Shown here piece by piece: positions 1 to 6,563 of a stretch of 15,812 nucleotides of DNA. Under the pieces are notes generated by a model that saw only the letters and a list, made by a program, of their open reading frames with translations, was not told the DNA's origin and searched no databases. The stretch comes from JBDSYA01 sp039925865 (GTDB taxonomy: Bacteria; Bacteroidota; Ignavibacteria; Tepidaquicellales; Tepidaquicellaceae): positions 1 through 15,812 of the forward strand of contig JBDSYA010000148.1 in the NCBI GenBank assembly GCA_039925865.1. Direction: 5' to 3'. The stretch's first letter is position 1. Each line of letters starts with the position of its first letter. Position numbers and translations under genes: made by a program.

Positions 1-1060
1 TGTGATCTATTCCTTTCGTTTCAATATCACTTTTTGAAAATACATGGATGGATTTTTCTTTATCAAAATTATTATCATAAGAATCTATATCCTCATTTAC
101 ATTAACTTCGTTTTGTGATGAATCGATGAGATAGATAATCAGATCTGCATCAGAGATCATTTTGTGGCTTCGCCTGATGCCTTCGCTTTCTATAATATCC
201 CCGGATAACCTTAAACCGGCAGTGTCAACAAGATTAAATAATATCCCATTTATGATTATGCTTTCCTCAATGTAATCACGTGTAGTGCCGGCGGCTTCAT
301 TTACAATCGATCTGTTTGTTTTAAGTAAAAAGTTGAAGAGCGATGACTTGCCGCTGTTAGGTTTGCCGGCAATAACAAGTTTCACTCCTTCCCTGATCAC
401 TTTGCCGGATATATATGTCGAAATAATCTTTTCAAGTTTAATGCTGAGATCTTCAGTCATTGATTTGATCTCTTCTTTTTTGACAAACTCCAGTCCTTCT
501 TCAGCAAAATCAAGCTCCAGCTCTACCAGTGAAATTATATTAATAATATCCTGCCTGATCTTTTTAACAAGATCTGACAGTGAACCTTCAAGCTGCTTTA
601 TTGAAGAAGCGTGAGCCGATTCGGTTTTAGATCTTATGAGATCTGCTATTGCTTCCGCCTGGGCTAAGTCTATCTTACCGTTAAGAAACGCCCTCTGTGT
701 GAATTCACCCGGACCTGCACTCCGCACACCTTTGATTATTAACAGAGAAAGTATTTTTTGAGAAATGAAAGTTCCACCGTGAGAAGATATCTCGATTATA
801 TCTTCACCGGTAAATGAATTCGGATTTTTAAATACGGAGATCAAAACTTCATCCAGCAAATCGTGATCGTCAAATACATAACCAAAATGAATTGTGTGAG
901 AAAATTCATTCTCAATGTTAATATTCTTTTTCTTCAGCTTATCCTTAAAAAATATTTTTTCGATAACGTTGAATGCTTTTTCACCGGAAATCCTGATAAC
1001 AGAAATTCCGCCTTCACCTGCCGGAGTAGCTATTGCTGCAATTGTATCGTTAAGTTTCAA
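1..1060 (-). CDS. mnmE: tRNA uridine-5-carboxymethylaminomethyl modification GTPase MnmE (3' part outside window)
   Basis: With MnmG, MnmE installs the cmnm5 group on U34 of certain tRNAs in the cytoplasm. The minus strand reads continuously from 1060 to the window edge (353 codons; the family is about 450-470). The N-terminus has the family signature DTIAAIATPAGEGGISVIRISG-like stretch (residues 5-26), then the GPGEFTQRAFLNGKIDLAQAEA block of the tetrahydrofolate-binding domain. The G domain shows P-loop GKPNSGKS (232-239), a GTTRD switch and DTAGLR. The G4 motif reads SKSD rather than NKxD. The C-terminal helical domain and catalytic Cys are outside the window. The start must be TTG at 1060-1058: an in-frame TAA lies three codons upstream and no ATG is available. 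No Shine-Dalgarno is seen because a 9-bp repeat array abuts the start; codons 2-4 (AAA CTT AAC, K-L-N) are themselves one repeat unit. Identification is secure. Confidence 0.96.
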   Translation of the reverse strand, partial: MKLNDTIAAIATPAGEGGISVIRISGEKAFNVIEKIFFKDKLKKKNINIENEFSHTIHFGYVFDDHDLLDEVLISVFKNPNSFTGEDIIEISSHGGTFISQKILSLLIIKGVRSAGPGEFTQRAFLNGKIDLAQAEAIADLIRSKTESAHASSIKQLEGSLSDLVKKIRQDIINIISLVELELDFAEEGLEFVKKEEIKSMTEDLSIKLEKIISTYISGKVIREGVKLVIAGKPNSGKSSLFNFLLKTNRSIVNEAAGTTRDYIEESIIINGILFNLVDTAGLRLSGDIIESEGIRRSHKMISDADLIIYLIDSSQNEVNVNEDIDSYDNNFDKEKSIHVFSKSDIETKGIDH

Positions 1061-1200
1061 AGTTTGTTAAGTTTATTAAGCTTGATAAGTTTTTTAAGTT
1101 TGTTAAGTTTGTTAAGTTTGTTAACTTTGTTAACTTTGTTAAGTATGGTTAAGTCTGTTGAGTTTGTTAGGTCTGTTGAGTTTGTTGAGTCTGTTGAGTA
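1051..1200. repeat. 9-bp tandem array, left arm (AAGTTTGTT units)
   Basis: About sixteen and a half units of a 9-bp repeat. The outer units read AAGTTTGTT (exact at 1060-1068, 1096-1104, 1105-1113 and 1114-1122), with AACTTTGTT at 1123-1131 and 1132-1140. The inner units read GAGTTTGTT or GAGTCTGTT (1160-1195). Period slips occur at 1052-1059 (8 bp) and 1141-1150 (10 bp). Variant units cluster, which suggests local expansion of variants by slippage or conversion. The left edge overlaps the first codons of mnmE. The array is followed without a gap by the right arm in opposite orientation. Confidence 0.95.
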
Positions 1201-1278
1201 AACTCACTCAATTCACTCAACTCACTCAACTCACTCAACTCACTTCAACTCACTCAACTCACTCAACTAAGTCAACTC
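1201..1278. repeat. 9-bp tandem array, right arm (AACTCACTC units, opposite orientation)
   Basis: Eight units of AACTCACTC: exact at 1201-1209, 1219-1227, 1228-1236, 1247-1255 and 1256-1264; variants AATTCACTC at 1210-1218, a 10-bp unit at 1237-1246, and AACTAAGTC at 1265-1273. The reverse complement, GAGTGAGTT, matches the inner left-arm unit GAGTCTGTT at 7 of 9 positions, so the two arms form one large periodic inverted repeat centred near 1200. The right edge runs into the last codons and stop of the S23-family gene. Confidence 0.95.
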
Positions 1279-1653
1279 CTTTTGATTTTTCAAATAGCTT
1301 ATATATCCGTTTAAAATTTTAATTGTTATATACACTTTGTTTTGTAAATTATTAAATGTTTCTTTATTAATGTAATTTTCATCTGAAGAGATTATCAAAT
1401 GATCGATTAATTCAAATAATGAACCCCTTGCCTGTCTGCAAAACTGAATGTTTTCTTGATAATGATATCGTCCATAGCCTTCAGCAATATTATTTGTTAC
1501 AGACCTAGAACATCTTACCATCTGATCTATCAACCGATATTTCTCATCAATAGGAAACACTTTAATTATAGTACGAATCTCTAATCTTAATTCTCTCGCC
1601 TTTTTCCAAATTTCTAAATCTATAAATCTCGATTTGGTTACACTTTCGGACAT
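1267..1653 (-). CDS. Four-helix-bundle protein, S23 / 23S rRNA intervening-sequence protein (IVP) family
   Basis: A 128-residue protein of the S23/IVP four-helix-bundle family. It has the N-terminal FIDLEIWKKARELRLEI helix (10-26), the FPIDEKYRLIDQMVRCSRSV helix (33-52), the family hallmark NIAEGYGR (55-62), a third helix with ENIQFCRQARGSLFELIDHL (67-86) and a fourth helix at about 96-123. Length is normal and the frame intact. Relatives are encoded inside 23S rRNA intervening sequences, stand alone between genes, or act as the Avd accessory of diversity-generating retroelements; their biochemical role is poorly known, with RNA or nucleic-acid binding suspected. The ATG at 1653 has a good AAGGA (1659-1663) five bases upstream. 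The final residues E-L-T and the TAG stop are made of 9-bp-repeat sequence. It lies between the FecCD permease gene and mnmE on the same strand and is flanked by 9-mers on both sides. The family call is strong; function is unknown. Confidence 0.92.
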   Translation of the reverse strand: MSESVTKSRFIDLEIWKKARELRLEIRTIIKVFPIDEKYRLIDQMVRCSRSVTNNIAEGYGRYHYQENIQFCRQARGSLFELIDHLIISSDENYINKETFNNLQNKVYITIKILNGYISYLKNQKELT

Positions 1654-1702
1654 CTTATTCCTTTTAAAGTTATTGTAATAAGAAATGAATATATTGAAAC
1701 AA

Positions 1703-1733
1703 CGAACTTAATAAGCTATAACAAATAATTCAA
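1703..1733 (-). promoter_or_regulatory. Candidate Bacteroidota-type promoter for the S23-family gene
   Basis: On the minus strand, TTG (1733-1731), a 20-nt spacer, then TAAGTTCG (1710-1703) fits the Bacteroidota -33 TTG / -7 TAnnTTTG pattern with one mismatch. It would give a leader of roughly 45 nt before the ATG at 1653. It is a weak motif in AT-rich sequence, and it is uncertain that this lineage uses the motif. Confidence 0.25.
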
Positions 1734-1805
1734 TTACTCTCAATATATAACTTTAATAATTACCCTATTTCCTTAATTAACATAACTTATTCATATCATT
1801 CAAAC

Positions 1806-1832
1806 AACTTAACTAACTTAACTAACTCAATT
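1806..1832. repeat. 9-bp repeat, distal end of the S23 module (AACTTAACT units)
   Basis: Two exact AACTTAACT units (1806-1814, 1815-1823) plus a variant AACTCAATT (1824-1832). AACTTAAC is the reverse complement of GTTAAGTT at the far left edge of the module (1049-1056), so the two outer ends are inverted relative to each other. The units overlap the 3' end of the FecCD permease gene. Read in that gene's frame, they supply TGA and then two further TAA stops. Confidence 0.85.
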
Positions 1833-2819
1833 CTTCTTCCGAAGAATTAACCAAATAAATACGGGAGCTCCGATAAATGAAGTCACAATACCTACCGGGA
1901 TTTCTGCCGGTGCAATTACAAGTCTTGCAATTGTATCTGATATAAGTAAAAAGTTCGCACCGAGAATGATCGAACAGGGGATCGCATACCTGTGATCGTT
2001 TCCGATGAGTAACTTTGATAAATTCGGGATTATCAGACCAACAAAGCTGATGATCCCGGCAATTGAAACAGCACTTGCTGCAAGAAGTGAAGAAACAATA
2101 ATGCAAATTCTCTGCATCCATTTTAAATTGAGACCAAGTGATATGGCAAGTTCTTCACCAAGGTTAAGTACGTTTAGATCTTTTGAAATGAGAATGGAAA
2201 CTAAAAGTCCTATAAGAATAAATATTATCCCGATTGAAAATTCATTCCAGCCTCTGCCCGATAATCCGCCATTAAGCCAGTATAAGATCTGTGTTACTCC
2301 GCTACCGGATATTAAAAGTAAAAATCCATTAACTGAAGATATAAGAGCACTGATCGCAATTCCTGTCAGGATAATTTTGTTGGTTGAAATGAAATCAGTA
2401 TTCCTGCTGCCAAGCCCTCTTGCTACATAAAATATTATCAAAGTTGTGACAGTGGCAAATATGAATGATACGGGTGTAATAAAAAAGAACGGAAGAGAAA
2501 CAGGTAAAATAAAAATTAATATTGCGCCGAGACCTGCACCTGCCGATATTCCTAAAAGGCCAGGCTCAGCAAGATTATTTCTTAGCATGGACTGAAGCAC
2601 AAAACCTGAGCAGGACAGCGCTGCACCAACAAGCATTGAATTTAAAATTCTGGGAAGACGAATGTCTAACAGAATTTTTTTGTAAGATTCATTATCTGTT
2701 GAGAATATGTTTAATATTTCTCCGATCGGTATCGTAACACTGCCAAGCGATAACGACAGCAGAAAAGCAAGAATTAAAAGGACTAATAACAAAATTATTG
2801 TGAAGATTTTTTTAGACAA
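1827..2819 (-). CDS. FecCD/BtuC-family ABC importer permease (iron-siderophore, haem or cobalamin type)
   Basis: A 330-residue inner-membrane permease, the usual length for the family. In such systems a dimer of this subunit imports an iron chelate, haem or B12 delivered by a periplasmic binding protein, driven by a FecE/BtuD ATPase. Visible signatures are a start with one hydrophobic helix, IRLPRILNSMLVGAALSCSG (about 52-71), the RNNLAEPGLLGISAGAGLGA block, and FVGLIIPNLSKLLIGNDHRY near the C-terminus. About nine to ten hydrophobic helices are evident. The start is TTG at 2819: an in-frame TAA lies two codons upstream and the first internal Met falls inside the conserved core. No ATPase or binding-protein gene adjoins it in the window, so the partners must lie elsewhere. 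The TGA stop is within the 9-bp repeat. The substrate cannot be told from sequence. Confidence 0.93.
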   Translation of the reverse strand: MSKKIFTIILLLVLLILAFLLSLSLGSVTIPIGEILNIFSTDNESYKKILLDIRLPRILNSMLVGAALSCSGFVLQSMLRNNLAEPGLLGISAGAGLGAILIFILPVSLPFFFITPVSFIFATVTTLIIFYVARGLGSRNTDFISTNKIILTGIAISALISSVNGFLLLISGSGVTQILYWLNGGLSGRGWNEFSIGIIFILIGLLVSILISKDLNVLNLGEELAISLGLNLKWMQRICIIVSSLLAASAVSIAGIISFVGLIIPNLSKLLIGNDHRYAIPCSIILGANFLLISDTIARLVIAPAEIPVGIVTSFIGAPVFIWLILRKKN

Positions 2820-2879
2820 TAATTAATAAATTTAAATAAGAATTTATATACAATATATTAAATCGCAATTCATAGCATA

Positions 2880-4088
2880 ATGAATAAATTTGGCTCACTC
2901 AATATAAAGATAGCCCTGATAATAAGCGGTGTTCTCATTGCGCTTATTGTCCTGTTCTATACTCAAATCCTTGCTCAGAAAATTCAAAAAAGAGAGCGCG
3001 ATATAGCCGGGCTATATGCTAAATCGATGGAATATCTTGCAAATGATGATAACTCCTCAGGTGAATATGGATTTATATTCGATCAGATAATTCCGCAAAT
3101 AGATTTTCCCATTATTGCAACAGACCGCGAACAAAAAGAGATCATACTGACAAAAAATGTGGATTACGACACTACCTTACCTGTAACGAGGCAAAGAGAA
3201 ATACTTTTTAAAAAAGCTAATGACATGGATGAAATAAATCCGCCCATCGTTGTTTCATACAATGATTCAATAGTGCTTAACTATGTTCATTACGGACAAT
3301 CATCTCTGGTAACAGAATTAAAACTTTTGCCGGTTATTGAATTTTTTATCGGAGGCCTTTTTGTATTTTTGGGATACATTGGGTTTTCATATATAAAAAA
3401 AAATGAGCAGAGTAATATCTGGGTTGGATTGTCCCGGGAAACTGCGCACCAGCTTGGCACTCCGCTTACTTCTTTAATGGGCTGGACAGAGATGTTAAGA
3501 AATACAGACCCACAGACAAATGAACTCAAGGAAATTACAAATGAGATCAATAATGATCTGGAAAAATTAAATAAAATTGCCGGAAGATTTTCAAAAATAG
3601 GCTCTCAGCCAAAACTGAGCAAAGAGAATGTTACAGTTGTAATTAAAAAGGTGGCGGATTATTTCGAGAAAAGAATTCCCACTCTTATTAGTAAAGATGG
3701 TAAGTCGATGAAAAAAGTAATTGTGGATATACGCAGCAGCAGCGATGCCAGTGCCAATATAAATAAAGATCTTTTTGAATGGGTGATTGAGAATCTTTTA
3801 AAAAATGCTATCGATGCAATGGAAAGATCCAGCGGGAAGATAATTTTTAATATTACAAACGTAAATGGTGAGGTTCTCATCGACGTATCTGATAACGGAA
3901 AAGGAATTGATACAAAATTCCGTAAAGATGTTTTTCGTCCCGGATATTCTACAAAGCAGCGGGGCTGGGGGCTGGGACTTAGTTTGTCCAAAAGAATAAT
4001 TGAAGATTATCATAAAGGCAAACTTATAATTCTGGATTCTAATATTGGTAAAGGTACAACCTTCAGGATAAAGCTTAATAAAAATTGA
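2880..4088 (+). CDS. Two-transmembrane sensor histidine kinase (orphan)
   Basis: A 402-residue membrane sensor kinase that should autophosphorylate on His and pass the phosphate to a response regulator. It has TM1 at about 9-30, an extracytoplasmic sensor region at about 31-148, TM2 at about 150-172 and no obvious HAMP. The H-box SRETAHQLGTPLTSL has phospho-acceptor His190. The HATPase domain shows the N-box with Asn305/Asn309, G1 DNGKGI (338-343), F-box FRPGYSTK (352-359) and G2 GWGLGLSL (362-369). The ETAHQLGTPL H-box with RGWGLGLSL resembles a kinase group I recall from Bacteroidota. The ATG at 2880 is chosen because TM1 follows directly; no good Shine-Dalgarno is seen. It is divergent from the FecCD gene (60 bp gap). 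No response regulator is adjacent, so the partner is unknown. The 102-bp gap to the next gene holds a candidate promoter. Confidence 0.94.
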   Translation: MNKFGSLNIKIALIISGVLIALIVLFYTQILAQKIQKRERDIAGLYAKSMEYLANDDNSSGEYGFIFDQIIPQIDFPIIATDREQKEIILTKNVDYDTTLPVTRQREILFKKANDMDEINPPIVVSYNDSIVLNYVHYGQSSLVTELKLLPVIEFFIGGLFVFLGYIGFSYIKKNEQSNIWVGLSRETAHQLGTPLTSLMGWTEMLRNTDPQTNELKEITNEINNDLEKLNKIAGRFSKIGSQPKLSKENVTVVIKKVADYFEKRIPTLISKDGKSMKKVIVDIRSSSDASANINKDLFEWVIENLLKNAIDAMERSSGKIIFNITNVNGEVLIDVSDNGKGIDTKFRKDVFRPGYSTKQRGWGLGLSLSKRIIEDYHKGKLIILDSNIGKGTTFRIKLNKN

Positions 4089-4112
4089 ATCAATTACTTT
4101 ATTGTAACTTTG
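4085..4112 (+). promoter_or_regulatory. Candidate Bacteroidota-type promoter for the GT-C gene
   Basis: TTG (4085-4087), a 17-nt spacer, then TAACTTTG (4105-4112), a perfect match to TAnnTTTG. The transcript would carry a leader of about 70 nt before the TTG start at 4191. The TTG overlaps the last codons of the kinase gene. A small hairpin, TTGCA/TGCAA, follows at once (from 4111). This is motif evidence only. Confidence 0.3.
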
Positions 4113-4190
4113 CAATATACTGCAAGCAGATTCACCACTTAATAAATATGTAATGCCGGCTTTAGTTTAAAAAATCGTAATGCGAACAAA

Positions 4191-6503
4191 TTGGAATTAA
4201 TTCAAAACAATACATTTCAAAAATTTTCTCAGATACTTTCGGGTATTAAGACCAACCTTCTTACAAGTTACGTTTTTCAGATTTTTTTATTGCTTGGCAT
4301 TAAAATAATATTTCAGTTTGTAATTTTGAATTCGGGCTACAGATGGCTTTCCGCCGATGATTATTGCCGGACAGTTAAATCTTTTGAATGGCTGCAGCGG
4401 CCTGTTTTAGATTCAGGCGTGTGGCTGACTCCTCATTTCTGGATCAACGGCTTTGTTATGTTATTTGTGAGGGATCTCTTTGCTGCGGCTTCAATAGTTA
4501 ATTTTATTTTTTCAGGTTTAACAGTTATATATTTTTACAGCATCGTACGGATCTCCTTTGACATGAAAACTGCATTTTTCTCTTCATTGATCTTCTGCCT
4601 TTTTCCTTTCCAGGTTTGGCTGAGTATTTCCGGTCTCCCGGAATCAGTCTTCTTTTTCTTTATCATCGCAGGGATTTATTATTTCGTAAGATGGAAATTT
4701 TATGGTCATCTTAAAATCTATCTGGTATTAAGCGCAGTATCTTTTGCGTTGTCAAACGGATTTCGTTATGAGGGCTGGCTCTTCAGCAGTGTACTGGTCC
4801 TGCTTGTTCTTTTCGATGCTTTGGTTGAAAGAAAAATGACTAACAAAATTTTGATGAATTTTCTCATTTCTCTGATTGCATTCTCGACAGTTGCATGGTG
4901 GCTGATTCAAAATTATATCGATCATCAAAATATGTTTTTCTTTGCGGAAGAGACTACAAAAATATTTAAAGAGTTTAATTCAGCAGGCTTCCTGCAAAGA
5001 CTTGTGCAGTATCCGACATTTATTTTTTTTATTGCGCCAATCACATCACTTTTTGCAGTGAAATTAGTCTATGAAACTTTAAGAACTCCGGAAATTTCAA
5101 AAGTTAAAATATTTCTGCTCTTTAATCTGCTTCAGCTTGGTCTGCTTTCTCTTCAGGGAATTTTGGGAACGGGCGGCACAAACATGATCTCAAGATACAT
5201 AGTCATCAACGCAATTCTTTTAATTCCTTTTGCAGTAAAGCAGGCATTCGAATTTAGAAGAATTATAACTATAGTATTTCTTTCAGCCGTGTTAATTATA
5301 AATGTACTCTGGAGCTTCTATTATCCTCAGCCTTTCAGGGAAGATACCTTTGAAGTCGGCAGTCTTTTGAGAGATATTGAAAGTAAAAATTACACAGGAG
5401 AAAACGGCAAAATTTATTTCGAAGAAGTTCAGGGTTACTATGATGTTTTTGCCGTACAGGCTTTGTCAAATAATCCTTCAAAGTTTGTTCTCGGCGATTT
5501 TCCCACCATTAAATCAATTGAAAAAAAAAATAAAAGAGGAAAGAAGCAGCCGACTGAAGAAGAACTAAACATTCTTGAATTAAAAAATTATCTCGAGAAA
5601 AATAATATCAAAGTGGCTGTTGTGAAAAGCGACAGTTATACAGACAAGCTTAAAAAACTGAGTTTTAAAAATGAAGAGATCGGTGATTATAAAGTATTTT
5701 ATCTTAAGGATCGTGCAAGCAGTGTCAATGACTCTTCTATCTCTCTCTTTTCAGATAATATAATTACGACTGAAGATAATCCTGACATAATTAATTTCAA
5801 TAAACTCATCGCGCTCAAGAATTATTCAATTGACAATACAAATTTCGGGCTGAATCCCCAGACAGTTATTCTGAACTGGGGCGCTCTAAACCCTGAAATT
5901 TTAGACAGCATTGATTATGAAGGTTTTGAATACGAAAGATATTATTCGGAGATAATTTTAAGATCCGCTGAAACTGACTCCGTAGTATATTCAACCTTTG
6001 TAAGAATTTTTTCGGACAGGAATGTTGAAGATCTCATCGAAGATAATAATGTAAGGAATATTGTAGTGTTAAAACCTTTTGCCATGCTGAATTATTCAAT
6101 CAAACAAAAGCGATCACCGTTTGAAGGCGGTGTTTATAATTTAGATGTGAAGCTCCATGATAATAAATTAAAGAAAGATCTGCTGGTCTTTAAAGGTGAC
6201 AGTCTTTATAAATTGGATACTTTAGAATTAAGTGATACTGCAACTATAAAATTTCGTGAACCAACTAAAGATACTTTAAAGACGATCAGTATAAAAAATA
6301 TTCCAAAAGTCCGGGATACGCTCGTAACGGAATATAATCTCGGAACGGTCATCGCAATGTTTCCCGATACCGACTACAATAAAATCGTAAACAAATCTAC
6401 TACGGACATATACCGCATGCTAATGAGAAATGGTCTTCAGGTTTTCTTTTCGCAAAGATACCAAGGCGATCAGTTTCTAAACTGGGTGTTTAATTATTTC
6501 TAA
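4191..6503 (+). CDS. GT-C-type membrane glycosyltransferase (GT39/PMT-like) with long C-terminal domain
   Basis: A 770-residue protein. Residues 1-380 are a multi-span membrane region of about 10 hydrophobic helices. An acidic SADDYCRT motif (Asp56, Asp57) sits just after TM1, where GT-C enzymes keep their catalytic Asp, and a SGLPES motif (147-152) resembles the conserved Pro-Glu of ArnT/PMT proteins. Such enzymes transfer sugars from polyprenyl-phosphate donors on the outer face of the inner membrane. Residues 380-770 are hydrophilic, presumably periplasmic, and not recognised; the region includes a basic KKNKRGKKQ stretch (about 444-452) and ends GDQFLNWVFNYF. The start is TTG at 4191: the frame is open back to 4146 but has no ATG, and the first in-frame ATG is after the catalytic motif. 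An A10 run at 5521-5530 is a possible slippage site. Acceptor and sugar are unknown. Confidence 0.75.
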   Translation: MELIQNNTFQKFSQILSGIKTNLLTSYVFQIFLLLGIKIIFQFVILNSGYRWLSADDYCRTVKSFEWLQRPVLDSGVWLTPHFWINGFVMLFVRDLFAAASIVNFIFSGLTVIYFYSIVRISFDMKTAFFSSLIFCLFPFQVWLSISGLPESVFFFFIIAGIYYFVRWKFYGHLKIYLVLSAVSFALSNGFRYEGWLFSSVLVLLVLFDALVERKMTNKILMNFLISLIAFSTVAWWLIQNYIDHQNMFFFAEETTKIFKEFNSAGFLQRLVQYPTFIFFIAPITSLFAVKLVYETLRTPEISKVKIFLLFNLLQLGLLSLQGILGTGGTNMISRYIVINAILLIPFAVKQAFEFRRIITIVFLSAVLIINVLWSFYYPQPFREDTFEVGSLLRDIESKNYTGENGKIYFEEVQGYYDVFAVQALSNNPSKFVLGDFPTIKSIEKKNKRGKKQPTEEELNILELKNYLEKNNIKVAVVKSDSYTDKLKKLSFKNEEIGDYKVFYLKDRASSVNDSSISLFSDNIITTEDNPDIINFNKLIALKNYSIDNTNFGLNPQTVILNWGALNPEILDSIDYEGFEYERYYSEIILRSAETDSVVYSTFVRIFSDRNVEDLIEDNNVRNIVVLKPFAMLNYSIKQKRSPFEGGVYNLDVKLHDNKLKKDLLVFKGDSLYKLDTLELSDTATIKFREPTKDTLKTISIKNIPKVRDTLVTEYNLGTVIAMFPDTDYNKIVNKSTTDIYRMLMRNGLQVFFSQRYQGDQFLNWVFNYF

Positions 6504-6563
6504 GAATTTTATTTCTGATCACTTACAATACTTCTACATACAACCCAAACTTCTTTTTTATTA

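Noticed and set aside
285..614. Plus-strand open frame of 109 codons
   Set aside because: Antisense shadow of the mnmE G-domain region.
863..1201. Plus-strand open frame of 112 codons with a Leu/Ser-rich repeat end
   Set aside because: It is antisense to the conserved mnmE N-terminus, and its repetitive tail is just the 9-bp array translated.
1049..1832. CRISPR array or diversity-generating retroelement
   Set aside because: Repeats are contiguous 9-mers with no spacers, and there is no cas gene. The S23 protein resembles Avd, but no reverse transcriptase or template/variable repeat pair is present.
1049..1832. Intervening sequence inside a 23S rRNA gene
   Set aside because: The flanks are protein-coding (mnmE and FecCD), with no rRNA sequence.
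1822..2737. Several open frames overlapping the FecCD permease on either strand
   Set aside because: Shadows of a clear conserved permease; Cys-rich or low-quality translations without starts or RBS.
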